A DNA stretch of 64,000 nucleotides from Xanthocytophaga flava (GCA_030068525.1 JASJOS010000023.1:48848-112847); one strand, 5' to 3'. Positions 45,784-54,983 are shown, counted from the stretch's first letter. The notes: generated by a model not told the origin, from the sequence alone. Made by a program: numbers and translations.

Positions 45784-47466
45784 ATGCATATACTTAAAAT
45801 GATACCTCAATCCACATTACCTAAATGTTCAAAAGCCATTTTAACAGGAGCTTTACTTTTACCTGTTATCGTATTTGCACAAGGAGGAAAGCCTGTTAAA
45901 AAGGGACAGATAGAATCAGAAGAGATTGTTATTGAAAAAAGTCGTGCGATTACATTGTCAGAGGCTGAACGTAACTTTGAGAAGGTCACTATTACAGCCA
46001 AAAAGCCAGATGCATCTACACAACCTTTTCAGTTCACAGATCGTAACCTGCGATTGGCTGATCTGAATACCAAGTTTCGTATTCTGCAAATGCCTCAGGA
46101 GCCTGCTCGTGATATTACAGGCAACTATCTGAAATTTGGAATAGGAAACTATAGTAATTTATATGCTGAAGCTTTTTTAGGGGCAAAACAGAATCAGACT
46201 TTTTCCTGGAATCTTCGTGCTAAAAATCAGACATTTGGAACCGGGCCTGTATACAAAGGAAACTCCGGTACCCAGGAAAATTTCCTGGGTGGAAACATTA
46301 AGTTATTTACCAGTGCTTTAACCGCTTCTGCTGCTTTGGAATACAACCGGGATCGGTATTATTTTTATGGAACACAGGATGAAAGAGACAGAAAAGACAT
46401 AAAACAGGTTTTTAGTACCATAGCCCTCAAGACATCTTTTACAAACAATAATATAGAATCGCCTCTGGATTACAAACTCAATTTTAATGTTTCCAATATC
46501 AGTGATTCGTATGATGCTGGCGAGTTTGAAGCTGCTATCAATCTGGCCGCCAAATATAAGATCACAGATGAGTTATCTTTCCTGGCACCAACAGATATGT
46601 ATTTTACCCGATTAAAGGATAGTGCATCGGTAAGTCGGAATCTGTTTCGCATCAAACCTCAGATACAATACAAAGGAGAGACATTTTCAATCACTGCTGG
46701 ATTAAATGTTGTAACACAGAATGATACTACAGATGCATTAAGTAAAGTGAACTTGTATCCGGTAGCTGAAGCGCAGGTCACAATAGGGGACGCTTTTACT
46801 GTATTTGGAGGGATTTCCGGAGATATGCAGCGCAACTATTTCAGACAACTGGCTAATGAAAACCCTTATCTGAACAGCCGGGTGAAAATTTTTAATACAT
46901 CCAAGTCTTCTGAAATTTATGGTGGCATCAAGAGACAACTGGGAGGAGCATTGAGTTTTGATGTTCGTACTTCGTATGCTCGCTACAAGAATATGTACTT
47001 TTATATAAATAATAGTACGGATACTTCACGGTTTGATTTAGTCTATAACCCGGATGGGACGACCGTATTAAACCTGTCTGCGGAGGTCGCATATGATGCA
47101 GGAAAACGCTTCAGAATTGCAGGGAAAGCAGATTTTTTTAAGTATAATGTCAAAAATGTAGAACAGGCTTGGCACCGTCCTACCTTTACCGCAACAGTCA
47201 TCGGACGATTTGCTGCAACCGAAAATGTATTCTTGAATACAGAGATTTATTACCTGGGTGGCATACAGGCAAAGAACCCTGTAACTGCCCGTGCAGTACA
47301 GTTAGATCCTATTGCAGATATTAATTTAAAAGGAGAATATATTTTTTTAGAAAAATTTTCTGCATATTTGTCGCTAAATAACCTGCTGTCAACTCATTAT
47401 CAGCGATTTCTGAACTATTCTAACCGAGGTTTTACGCTGGTTTTGGGAGCAACCTATTCGTTTTAA
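45784..47466 (+). CDS. TonB-receptor-like outer-membrane beta-barrel protein without plug domain
   Basis: 560 residues. A signal peptide (to about residue 33, FAQGG) is followed by a basic periplasmic stretch and a barrel with paired strands (YLKFGIGNYSNLYAEAFLG, FSWNLRAKNQTFGTGPVYKG, LSFDVRTSYARYKNMYFYI), ending in the aromatic FTLVLGATYSF expected of outer-membrane proteins. No TonB box or full plug domain is evident, and the size is below that of SusC-like receptors. It lies between the giant TPR gene (58 nt) and the HU/SPOR gene (7 nt). Confidence 0.82.
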   Translation: MHILKMIPQSTLPKCSKAILTGALLLPVIVFAQGGKPVKKGQIESEEIVIEKSRAITLSEAERNFEKVTITAKKPDASTQPFQFTDRNLRLADLNTKFRILQMPQEPARDITGNYLKFGIGNYSNLYAEAFLGAKQNQTFSWNLRAKNQTFGTGPVYKGNSGTQENFLGGNIKLFTSALTASAALEYNRDRYYFYGTQDERDRKDIKQVFSTIALKTSFTNNNIESPLDYKLNFNVSNISDSYDAGEFEAAINLAAKYKITDELSFLAPTDMYFTRLKDSASVSRNLFRIKPQIQYKGETFSITAGLNVVTQNDTTDALSKVNLYPVAEAQVTIGDAFTVFGGISGDMQRNYFRQLANENPYLNSRVKIFNTSKSSEIYGGIKRQLGGALSFDVRTSYARYKNMYFYINNSTDTSRFDLVYNPDGTTVLNLSAEVAYDAGKRFRIAGKADFFKYNVKNVEQAWHRPTFTATVIGRFAATENVFLNTEIYYLGGIQAKNPVTARAVQLDPIADINLKGEYIFLEKFSAYLSLNNLLSTHYQRFLNYSNRGFTLVLGATYSF

Positions 47467-47473
47467 CCTTTAT

Positions 47474-48637
47474 ATGATGATTGAAAAGTACATTCGACAA
47501 CTTCTTTTTGCCAATGATTGTGTTGTAATTCCTGATTTTGGTGGTTTTATTTCTAAATATGCACCGGCAACTGTTCACCCTGTGCGTCACAAGTTTATGC
47601 CACCTTCCAAGGAAATTGCATTTAATGAAATGTTGCGCTTAAATGACGGCTTGTTGATTAGCCATGTTGCAGTTGGAGAAAACGTTTCACGCGAACAGGC
47701 TACAAAATTAGTGAAAGACTTTTCCGACTATGTTCGGCAACAAATATGGCAGAATCAGAAATATGTATTCGATGAAATCGGAACACTGTCTCTGAATCCG
47801 GAACAAAAAATGGAGTTTGAACCGATAAATCGGATCAACTATCTGAATGCAGGGTATGGATTACCGGAAATGGACTTCAAACCTATAGAACGTCGTACAT
47901 ATCAGCCCAAAACACGTACTAAAGATCGCCAGCCTGTTTCTTATACGGAAGAAACTACAGAAGGAAATTCAAAAATATCTATACTACGCAGAAATAAAGC
48001 GCTTTGGTATGTATTGGGCTTCTGCACTCTGGTTGCCCTGTCTGCATTTACAGGATATTTCATTCTGGTTCAGACTGGTAAACATAACTTAAGCACTCTA
48101 AGCCCTTTCGGTACGTTTAATAAACATGCCAAAGATAGTGTTGCACAGGCAGGCAACAATGTGCAGTCTCAAAGCCAGTCTGATAGCGGAACTACTCAAT
48201 TTCCTGTCAATACAGATACAGCTACCCGTACTATGACAGATTGGGATGATACCAGGGAAATTTCGACATCAGAAAATGCTATTAAAAGTTTTCAGGAAGA
48301 AGATTCTGTTGCTGAACCTGTAACTACAGAAGAAAAGAAAGTAATCAGTACAAAGTCTGCTAGCAATCTCACTGAGAATACAACTAAACCTGCTCCAAAA
48401 ACAGTGGCTGCAGTTCGCTATTATGTTATTGTAAACGGATTTTCTGTGAGTGGAAATGCTGATCGTTTCAAAGATGCGTTAGTACGAACAGGATATAAAC
48501 ATGCAAAGGTACTTGCCAGAGGAGCTAACGGTTTACTAAAAGTATCTGTTGCTGATTTTAGTAATAGTACAGATGCCGAATCAAAAGCACAGGAAATGAG
48601 AAAAGAATATCCAGCTGCATGGGTATATGAAGAATAG
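47474..48637 (+). CDS. HU-CCDC81-like domain and SPOR domain membrane protein
   Basis: 387 residues. The N-terminus (1-130) has the prokaryotic CCDC81-type HU domains: YIRQLLFANDCVVIPDFGGF is domain 1 and YVFDEIGTLSLNPEQKMEFE domain 2. A TM helix lies near 176-197 (ALWYVLGFCTLVALSAFTGY), followed by a disordered Ser/Thr-rich linker and a C-terminal SPOR domain (AAVRYYVIVNGFSVSGNADR to the end). SPOR binds denuded septal peptidoglycan; the cytosolic HU-like part may touch DNA or protein. It could therefore link the chromosome region or cell division to the cell wall, which is inference. Confidence 0.88.
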   Translation: MMIEKYIRQLLFANDCVVIPDFGGFISKYAPATVHPVRHKFMPPSKEIAFNEMLRLNDGLLISHVAVGENVSREQATKLVKDFSDYVRQQIWQNQKYVFDEIGTLSLNPEQKMEFEPINRINYLNAGYGLPEMDFKPIERRTYQPKTRTKDRQPVSYTEETTEGNSKISILRRNKALWYVLGFCTLVALSAFTGYFILVQTGKHNLSTLSPFGTFNKHAKDSVAQAGNNVQSQSQSDSGTTQFPVNTDTATRTMTDWDDTREISTSENAIKSFQEEDSVAEPVTTEEKKVISTKSASNLTENTTKPAPKTVAAVRYYVIVNGFSVSGNADRFKDALVRTGYKHAKVLARGANGLLKVSVADFSNSTDAESKAQEMRKEYPAAWVYEE

Positions 48638-48657
48638 CTATAAAAAGAAATAAAATC

Positions 48658-48694
48658 AAAGCCCTGTCGTTACTACTAACGGCGGGGTTTTTGC
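48658..48694 (+). terminator. Terminator after the HU/SPOR operon
   Basis: An AAAGCCCTGTCGTTA arm pairs imperfectly with TAACGGCGGGGTTT around CTAC, followed by TTTGC, 21 nt after the stop. Confidence 0.65.
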
Positions 48695-48768
48695 TTTATA
48701 ATAACTTTATGGAAATAGGATCATGTTTTATTTAGCAGCAAATACTAAAAGATACATAATGAATCCTA

Positions 48769-48776
48769 TATCTTTG
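48769..48776 (+). promoter_or_regulatory. Candidate -7 element TATCTTTG for the TonB-like gene
   Basis: TATCTTTG is an exact Bacteroidota -7 match, 33 nt upstream of the ATG at 48810. The -33 region shows no clear TTG. Confidence 0.5.
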
Positions 48777-48809
48777 CAAGTGTGTTTCTTATTAGAATAT
48801 TAAGATACT

Positions 48810-49799
48810 ATGGCAATAGAAATTTCTTCACAGGAAAAAGAAAACAGGCGGATTGCGCTGATTATTACATCTGCTTTGTATATTGGATTGTTCATGATCT
48901 GCTTTTTGTGGATTGTGATGATTATTCCTGACCCTTTACCTTCTGAGATTGCCGAAGGTGGGGTAGAAGTAAGTTATGGATTTGATCAGCAGGGCAGTGG
49001 AGACGTCGAGTCACTAGCTCCTCCCAATACGAATCCACCTAATCCGGATGCAAAAGCTGGAAATCCTCCTGTTGATCCACAGCCAAAACCGGAGGTAGCT
49101 CCTGTGACACCACCTCCATCTCAATCCTCTCCAAAGGCAAGCAATGATGATGCGATTGTTACCTCAGATGATGAGGACAGTCCGCTTGAAGTAAAGACAA
49201 AACCAGAACCTAAAAAGGAAGAAACAAAGAAAAAGGTGGCAGAAGAAACACCTGTAAAGAAACCCGTTGAGGCTCCCAAACCAGCTACACCAGCAACACC
49301 TGCACCTAAGGTTGAAGAGAAGCCAAAGGTAGACCAGCGATCCTTATTTACAAAAACAGATAAAACAGGAGCAGGAGGAGTTAATAATGGAACCAGTAAC
49401 AAAGTTGCCGGAAATAATAACGGAGATGACGAAGGAAAAGTAGGTGATAAGGGTGATCCCAGAGGGATCATGGGATCTAAAAACTATAGTGGTACTCCTG
49501 GTTCCGGAGGTGGAGACGCAGGAGGAGTAGGATCTGGAGTGAACTCAAATATTCGTGGATGGAGTGCAAAGATCCGACAGCCTAATCCTGATGAACTGGC
49601 TAGTGATGGATTTGTCGTTTTTAATATTTCGATAGATGAAGATGGCAAGATACAAAGTGTAACTGTTAAAGAAGCTACCCTATCACCAGCAGATATTGCT
49701 GTCTGCAAAAAATATGTAAATTCTGGTACGTATACTCCTAAAGATGGAAACGATGGAGGGGGTGTTGGTACTGTCAAATTTGTGATTAAGTCCCGTTAA
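48810..49799 (+). CDS. TonB/TolA-like energy-transducer family protein
   Basis: 329 residues. A short cytosolic tail, one TM helix (about 13-38, IALIITSALYIGLFMICFLW), a long Pro/Lys/Glu-rich rod (PPNTNPPNPDAKAGNPPVD, EETKKKVAEETPVKKPVEAP), a Gly/Asn-rich hinge, and a C-terminal domain from about 250 with the TonB-type strands DGFVVFNISIDEDGKIQSVT and VGTVKFVIKSR. This is the build of TonB or TolA: power from ExbB/ExbD-type motors is carried to the outer membrane. No exbB/exbD lies next to it inside the window. It could be a structural protein that merely uses the fold. Confidence 0.85.
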   Translation: MAIEISSQEKENRRIALIITSALYIGLFMICFLWIVMIIPDPLPSEIAEGGVEVSYGFDQQGSGDVESLAPPNTNPPNPDAKAGNPPVDPQPKPEVAPVTPPPSQSSPKASNDDAIVTSDDEDSPLEVKTKPEPKKEETKKKVAEETPVKKPVEAPKPATPATPAPKVEEKPKVDQRSLFTKTDKTGAGGVNNGTSNKVAGNNNGDDEGKVGDKGDPRGIMGSKNYSGTPGSGGGDAGGVGSGVNSNIRGWSAKIRQPNPDELASDGFVVFNISIDEDGKIQSVTVKEATLSPADIAVCKKYVNSGTYTPKDGNDGGGVGTVKFVIKSR

Positions 49800-49824
49800 T
49801 ACTATTTTCTTCGTAATTACAGAA

Positions 49825-49860
49825 CAAAAGCCTTTAATCTTACAAGATTAAAGGCTTTTG
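49825..49860 (+). terminator. Perfect-stem terminator
   Basis: Two 17-base perfect inverted arms (CAAAAGCCTTTAATCTT) around AC, then TTTATG, 25 nt after the TonB-like gene. Confidence 0.85.
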
Positions 49861-49947
49861 TTTATGAGGAGCTTGCATTTCTTTTCTCTGAAACTGTTAT
49901 ATTTCGTAGTAATTTAGGCTAAGAAAACTATTTATTGTATACTAGTT

Positions 49948-52068
49948 GTGGCGAAGCAAAGCATATTGTTGTATCTGATTTCTCTGCATATCTGTTGTGT
50001 GGCTTTTGCACAGAAGATAATAACAATTGGCGATAACGATAGAGTACCTGTTGGAACCTCCTCTTATTTTTATATTGATTCCACAAACTCATTGTCTTTT
50101 GATACAGTAAAAATACTATATACTTCTCATTCATTTACTGAATCTAAAAGCCAGATACCTAACTTTGGGAATACAAAATCGGTTGTTTGGATGGCATTTA
50201 CTGTGGCACATACTATGCATGTGCCCTATTTGCTGGAGATTAATAACACACAGCTACAAAATGTAATACTTTATTATCCTGATGCGAACGGGGAATATAA
50301 AGTAAAAGAAGGTTTGGCTGGCAAGGATTTCCAGATTAACAAGTGGTTATTTGAATTGCCTGCACTTGCAGGGCCTATTACCTGCTTTATTCGTTTTCAG
50401 AGTAATCGAGTGGTTACATTACCCGGCTACATTACTACCTATCGCACTTTATTAAATCGCAATCATAGATTTGACTTTGTGTATGGTATTTACTTTGGGC
50501 TGATGTTGATTATGGTGATGTACAATTGTTTCCTGTATTTTATATTTCGGGAAAGCTCCTATATCTGGTATATCTTTCACATTACCTTTCAGATTTTGAT
50601 TAACCTCTTGCTGAAGGGATTTGTTTTTGAGTTTTTTCCAGAATATGCATATAGGATCAATGTGTATTTACCTGGTATTGCTATGTGTTCTTATTTCTTT
50701 ATGATACTGTTTACAAAGTCATTTCTGGATACCCCTAAAAGGCTTCCTGAACTTCATAAGGGTCTTTATATTCTTTCTATTTTAATCTTTTGTGGCATTC
50801 TTGTTAATCTTCTGCCAATCTATTTATGGGATAGCTATATCGGTATTGTAATTAGTCTGATAACCTCAGTTTACTTACTACTAATTGCAGGAGTCGCATT
50901 GGCAAAAAACATGAATGGATCAGTGTTTTATTGTTTGGGATGGGGAGTGTTTCTACTTAGTCTTCTTCTTCTGAATCTATCTTTGTTAGGTTGGATTCCT
51001 GGTAGTATCTATACCGAAAATGCAACGCTCTGGGGTGGGGCAATAGAATGTATGTTTATTTCACTTGCCTTATCGGATAAGATAAATCAGTTGCAGAAAG
51101 AGAAGGAAAATAGTCAGGCTGAGAAACTGCATTATATGACACAACAAAATACGCTACTGGAAGAAAAGGTGATAGAACGCACACAAAGACTCGTTTCTGC
51201 TAATACAACTATGGAGGCTCAGTATCATGTATTGCACCAACAGAAAGAAGAGTTAAAGGCTGTAAATGAGACTCTTGTGGAGCAAAAGCAACTTATTGAA
51301 ACACAAACCCATACATTAATTGAACTTAACAGAGAACTGGAGAATACTGTTCAGGAACGAACTTTCGAATTAAAAAATACCATTGAGAGCCTGATACAGC
51401 AAAACCAGGATCTGCATCAGTTTTCTTATATACTTTCTCATAATCTTCGGTCTCCGATTGCCCGTATCAAAGGGTTGACTACTATCTTCAATAAAGAGGA
51501 TATGAATGATCCCTTTAATCTGGAGTTGCTAGGGTATTTACAGCAATGTGCTGACAATCTGGATCTAATAATTCATGATCTGTCTCATATCATTACTATT
51601 CGCAAAAATCTCAATACCATCAAGGAAGAAATAAACCTTTATGATTTGTTTGATACAGTGACAAAAGGACTCACAACCGAGATTGAGCAGGCTAATGCAA
51701 AAATTATTGCTGATTTTTCCAGTAAAGAGGTCGTGTATTCTGTGAAAAGTTATCTCCATAGTATTTTATATAATCTCATTTCAAATGCTATCAAATACCG
51801 ATCACCTGACCGAATTCCTTCTATACATGTCAAAGTACTTACAGATAATACGTATACCTGTCTTATAGTGAAGGACAATGGACTAGGAATAGATTTGAAT
51901 ATTGTGACTGAGCAGCAGATTTTTGGGTTTTATAAACGTGTACACTCACATGTAGATGGAAAAGGATTAGGTCTATATTTGGTAAAGACACAGGTAGAAA
52001 CTCTGCAGGGAAAGGTAGAGGTAGAAAGCATGCCAGATCAAGGATCAACCTTCAAAGTATATTTTTAG
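49948..52068 (+). CDS. 7TMR-DISM sensor histidine kinase
   Basis: 706 residues from a GTG at 49948; this start is right because the signal peptide begins at once (KQSILLYLISLHICCVAFAQ). A 7TMR-DISM extracellular domain (about 25-165, with KSVVWMAFTV) is followed by seven TM helices (about 175-385), coiled-coil segments (about 390-480), a HisKA with FSYILSHNLRSPIARIKGL (His498) and HATPase_c with NLISNAIKYRS, VKDNGLGID and GKGLGLYL. It senses an extracellular ligand, perhaps a carbohydrate. No response regulator is adjacent. The next gene starts 43 nt later on the same strand. Confidence 0.92.
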   Translation: MAKQSILLYLISLHICCVAFAQKIITIGDNDRVPVGTSSYFYIDSTNSLSFDTVKILYTSHSFTESKSQIPNFGNTKSVVWMAFTVAHTMHVPYLLEINNTQLQNVILYYPDANGEYKVKEGLAGKDFQINKWLFELPALAGPITCFIRFQSNRVVTLPGYITTYRTLLNRNHRFDFVYGIYFGLMLIMVMYNCFLYFIFRESSYIWYIFHITFQILINLLLKGFVFEFFPEYAYRINVYLPGIAMCSYFFMILFTKSFLDTPKRLPELHKGLYILSILIFCGILVNLLPIYLWDSYIGIVISLITSVYLLLIAGVALAKNMNGSVFYCLGWGVFLLSLLLLNLSLLGWIPGSIYTENATLWGGAIECMFISLALSDKINQLQKEKENSQAEKLHYMTQQNTLLEEKVIERTQRLVSANTTMEAQYHVLHQQKEELKAVNETLVEQKQLIETQTHTLIELNRELENTVQERTFELKNTIESLIQQNQDLHQFSYILSHNLRSPIARIKGLTTIFNKEDMNDPFNLELLGYLQQCADNLDLIIHDLSHIITIRKNLNTIKEEINLYDLFDTVTKGLTTEIEQANAKIIADFSSKEVVYSVKSYLHSILYNLISNAIKYRSPDRIPSIHVKVLTDNTYTCLIVKDNGLGIDLNIVTEQQIFGFYKRVHSHVDGKGLGLYLVKTQVETLQGKVEVESMPDQGSTFKVYF

Positions 52069-52110
52069 TATAGTAAGAGATTAGTATATAAATATTCCTG
52101 TTTTCCCATT

Positions 52111-52944
52111 GTGAGAAAGTTCCGGATAATACTTATTCATAGTTTTTTGTTTGTATTATTTACTATTTTAACTCAGATAGGAGGTCTTGTCTGGTTGATA
52201 TGTATACCACTTCTTAGCTATATAAAGAGGAATATTTCCAATGCTCCGAAGCGGTGGACTGCCTATGTAATAGGGCCTGTAGCGATCTACTTTACTGTCA
52301 TATTCGGTATTGTGCCATTGTTGGCAAGGCAGTGGGGAAGGGTACCACTACCTATAACCCATACTTCCTTAAAGCCTCTTTCAATACTGACTGTTTTACT
52401 GAACAGACATTATGTTCGGAAAGAGTTACGAAATGTTGTATTAGAGACTTCTGAGCAAATGGCAGCAAAGTTTCCAGGAACTGTTGTTCATTACCTCGAT
52501 GCAGGTTTTCCGTTTATACATGGCTTTCCTTTATTGCCTCACTTAAGCCATAATGATGGTGAAAAATTGGATCTGGCTTTTTTCTATACAGATGTACTTA
52601 CACAACAACCTGTAAATGATTCTCCATCACCTATTGGATATGGGATCTGTGAAGAGCCGACTTCTAATGAGGAGAATACTGCTGCTTATTGTACATCAAA
52701 AGGATATAGACAGTATTCATTGCTACAAAGAGTAATGCCACAGGGAAATAAGAGTAGTTACCTGTTTGATAACAAAAGAACTAAGGCTATCGTACTATTA
52801 CTGGTTCAAAATAGACGAATTGGAAAGCTCTTTATCGAACCTCATCTCAAAAAGCGGATGAATCTGATGAAGTATGATAAAATTCGCTTTCATGGTTGTC
52901 AGGCTGTACGTCATGATGATCATATACACATCCAATTACCATAA
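52111..52944 (+). CDS. MepA-like (LAS-type) putative murein endopeptidase, membrane anchored
   Basis: 277 residues from a GTG at 52111. Two N-terminal TM helices (about 8-35 and 52-72) precede a domain with LAS metallopeptidase marks: LSHNDGEKLDLAFFY gives the zinc ligands H147 and D154, and RHDDHIHIQLP at the C-terminus gives H271 and H273. The HxxxxxxD...HxH order matches the penicillin-insensitive murein endopeptidase MepA. Between them the sequence is not recognised. If active, it would cut peptidoglycan cross-links on the periplasmic side. Follows the 7TMR-DISM kinase by 42 nt and may be co-transcribed. Confidence 0.68.
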   Translation: MRKFRIILIHSFLFVLFTILTQIGGLVWLICIPLLSYIKRNISNAPKRWTAYVIGPVAIYFTVIFGIVPLLARQWGRVPLPITHTSLKPLSILTVLLNRHYVRKELRNVVLETSEQMAAKFPGTVVHYLDAGFPFIHGFPLLPHLSHNDGEKLDLAFFYTDVLTQQPVNDSPSPIGYGICEEPTSNEENTAAYCTSKGYRQYSLLQRVMPQGNKSSYLFDNKRTKAIVLLLVQNRRIGKLFIEPHLKKRMNLMKYDKIRFHGCQAVRHDDHIHIQLP

Positions 52945-52958
52945 GGGTGTTGGCCTGT

Positions 52959-53291
52959 TTAGTTCTGATATATAGAAAAGAAAAAAGATAAATCAACAAA
53001 TACAGAGGCCATAATAATTTCAGGTACAGGTTTGTCAAAGAAAAGATGAAATCTGGTTTCTTCCTGCAAATCAGATTCTTGTTTTTCAATATGATAGATT
53101 GGATAGCCCATTTCATGGAGTGCATTCTTAATATGAGACATACTCTTTGGATGACCATCGAATCTATAATAGAACTCTGTTTTTAAGTGTGCTTTCATAA
53201 AAGTAAATAGATTAGATTCCGGGGTTTTTATGTATATATTCTCTCTGGTCAGCAAATGGTAGAGTTTATTCGGTAGTCTGCATAAATCCAT
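52959..53291 (-). CDS. Small uncharacterised protein, 110 aa
   Basis: The frame begins with an ATG at 53291, and its composition is protein-like (KAHLKTEFYYRFDGHPKSM, ALHEMGYPIYHIEKQESDLQ). It is convergent with the MepA-like gene at 14 nt spacing and has no recognisable motif or family. The end is hydrophobic (ASVFVDLSFFFSI). Likely a real small gene, but without support beyond coding character. Confidence 0.5.
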   Translation of the reverse strand: MDLCRLPNKLYHLLTRENIYIKTPESNLFTFMKAHLKTEFYYRFDGHPKSMSHIKNALHEMGYPIYHIEKQESDLQEETRFHLFFDKPVPEIIMASVFVDLSFFFSIYQN

Positions 53292-53380
53292 AGACGATTC
53301 ATCTATTCTGGTGGATAAACAAGTACCGGGTTTAATATACTATTTTTTATCGGGAATAATATTTCCTGAAAAAGAAGAGG

Positions 53381-53409
53381 TTGTTGTTTGGAGATTCCTG
53401 TTATTTTTG
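53381..53409 (+). promoter_or_regulatory. Candidate promoter of hemF (TTG ... TATTTTTG)
   Basis: A TTG at 53381-53383, an 18-nt spacer and TATTTTTG at 53402-53409 fit the Bacteroidota -33/-7 pair. The ATG of hemF at 53421 lies 11 nt after the -7 box, which supports this start over an in-frame codon at 53388. Confidence 0.5.
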
Positions 53410-53420
53410 TGCCGTTTAAA

Positions 53421-54326
53421 ATGAAGTATATGGTAACAAAAGAAGAAATTACGGAGTGGTTTAAAGGTCTGCAGGATAGAATCTGCCAGGCTTTGGAAGA
53501 GGCAGATGGAGAAGCAAAATTCATAGAAGATCAATGGGAAAGGCCTGGTGGCGGCGGTGGACGGACACGTGTAATTCAAAATGGTAATGTACTGGCTAAA
53601 GGTGGAGTCGCCTTTTCTGCTGTTCACGGACAGACACCGGCACAGATATTACAAGCATTAAAGTTATCAGAATCGGATTTTTACGCAACAGGTGTATCTA
53701 TCGTACTCCATCCATCTAGTCCGATGATACCAATCATTCATATGAATGTGCGATACTTTGAGATGACAAATGGTGTATGGTGGTTTGGGGGAGGAATTGA
53801 CCTAACTCCTCATTATGTAGACGAATCAGATGCGCACTATTTTCATACAGCCTTAAAAACAGCCTGTGATCATCACCACCCCGATTTTTATAAGCGATTC
53901 AAGCAATGGGCAGATGATTATTTTTATATTAAACATCGTCAGGAAACTCGAGGTATAGGGGGGATCTTCTTTGATCGACTTTCTGAAAATGAAGGATTAT
54001 CTAAAGATCAATTGTTTACATTTGTCCAGGAAGTAGGAGAGACCTTTGCACCTGTTTATACTTACTTTATGTTTAAAAACGCGGGACTTCCTTATGACGA
54101 GGCTGAAAAGCAATGGCAAATGGTACGTAGAGGCCGGTATGTAGAGTTTAATCTGGTATATGACAAAGGTACCAAGTTTGGGTTGGATACAGATGGGCGG
54201 ACAGAATCCATTCTGATGAGTTTGCCGCCCGTAGCTGAGTGGCATTACAATTATCAGGTGCAACCCGGAAGCAGAGAAGAACAAACATTAGCCTTACTCA
54301 AAAAAGGCATAGAATGGACTAGTTAA
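53421..54326 (+). CDS. hemF: Oxygen-dependent coproporphyrinogen III oxidase
   Basis: 301 residues from the ATG at 53421. HemF marks: WERPGGGGGRTRVIQNG near the start, SIVLHPSSPMIPIIHMNVRYFE, WWFGGGIDLTPHYVDESDA, and GGIFFDRLSE. It decarboxylates the propionates of rings A and B of coproporphyrinogen III to give protoporphyrinogen IX using O2, in the cytoplasm. No other heme gene is adjacent. Its presence shows an aerobic or microaerobic life style. Confidence 0.95.
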   Translation: MKYMVTKEEITEWFKGLQDRICQALEEADGEAKFIEDQWERPGGGGGRTRVIQNGNVLAKGGVAFSAVHGQTPAQILQALKLSESDFYATGVSIVLHPSSPMIPIIHMNVRYFEMTNGVWWFGGGIDLTPHYVDESDAHYFHTALKTACDHHHPDFYKRFKQWADDYFYIKHRQETRGIGGIFFDRLSENEGLSKDQLFTFVQEVGETFAPVYTYFMFKNAGLPYDEAEKQWQMVRRGRYVEFNLVYDKGTKFGLDTDGRTESILMSLPPVAEWHYNYQVQPGSREEQTLALLKKGIEWTS

Positions 54327-54399
54327 AAAGTGGTTACAATTTTTGTTTGCTAAGCTTCTGAAGCTTTTGCTATACGTATTACTAAATTAGTGTATTTCT

Positions 54400-54978
54400 T
54401 TGATTGAAGAACTAAAAGCATGGGATACCAAACTGTTTCTGGAGCTGAATCAGTATCACGCTGCCTGGTTGGACCCCATTATGTATTGGATTACCGACTC
54501 GTATTTTTGGATTCCTCTTTATCTGCTGCTTGTATTTCTGATTATTCGTACCTATAAGGTAAATGGTGTATGGATACTTGTTGCTGCAATTCTTGCCGTT
54601 GGGCTGGCCGATTATGTGACTTCCGGAATGATCAAGCCTTATGTAGGGCGCCTACGTCCCTGTCATGTAGTAGAGATTCAAAAGAATGTATATGTGTTAC
54701 GTGGATGTGGGGGGCGGTTTGGATTTGCTTCTTCTCATGCCTCTACCACCTTTGCGCTCGCTACCAGCCTTTTCCTGTTTGTACGTTCTCGAATGTCTTA
54801 TTTTATCTGGCTATTTCCGTGGGCTGGACTGGTTGCCTATAGTCGTATTTATGTAGGTGTTCATTATCCTCTGGATATTCTGGTAGGAGCATGTATTGGT
54901 GTTTTGTGTGGTATGTTTTTATGGTTTATTCATGGGCAGGTTTCAAAGCGATATGTATTACCTGGTACAACTCAATAG
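54400..54978 (+). CDS. PAP2-type membrane phosphatase
   Basis: 192 residues, starting at a TTG at 54400 because an in-frame TAG lies four codons upstream and the family sequence (IEELKAWDTKLFLELN) begins right there. Five to six TM helices; the three PAP2 signatures are present: KPYVGRLRP (KX6RP), FASSHAST (replacing PSGH) and SRIYVGVHYPLD (SRX5H). Members dephosphorylate undecaprenyl-pyrophosphate or phosphatidate/PGP on the outer face of the inner membrane. Follows hemF by 73 nt, probably a separate or weakly linked unit. Confidence 0.9.
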   Translation: MIEELKAWDTKLFLELNQYHAAWLDPIMYWITDSYFWIPLYLLLVFLIIRTYKVNGVWILVAAILAVGLADYVTSGMIKPYVGRLRPCHVVEIQKNVYVLRGCGGRFGFASSHASTTFALATSLFLFVRSRMSYFIWLFPWAGLVAYSRIYVGVHYPLDILVGACIGVLCGMFLWFIHGQVSKRYVLPGTTQ

Positions 54979-54983
54979 AAATA

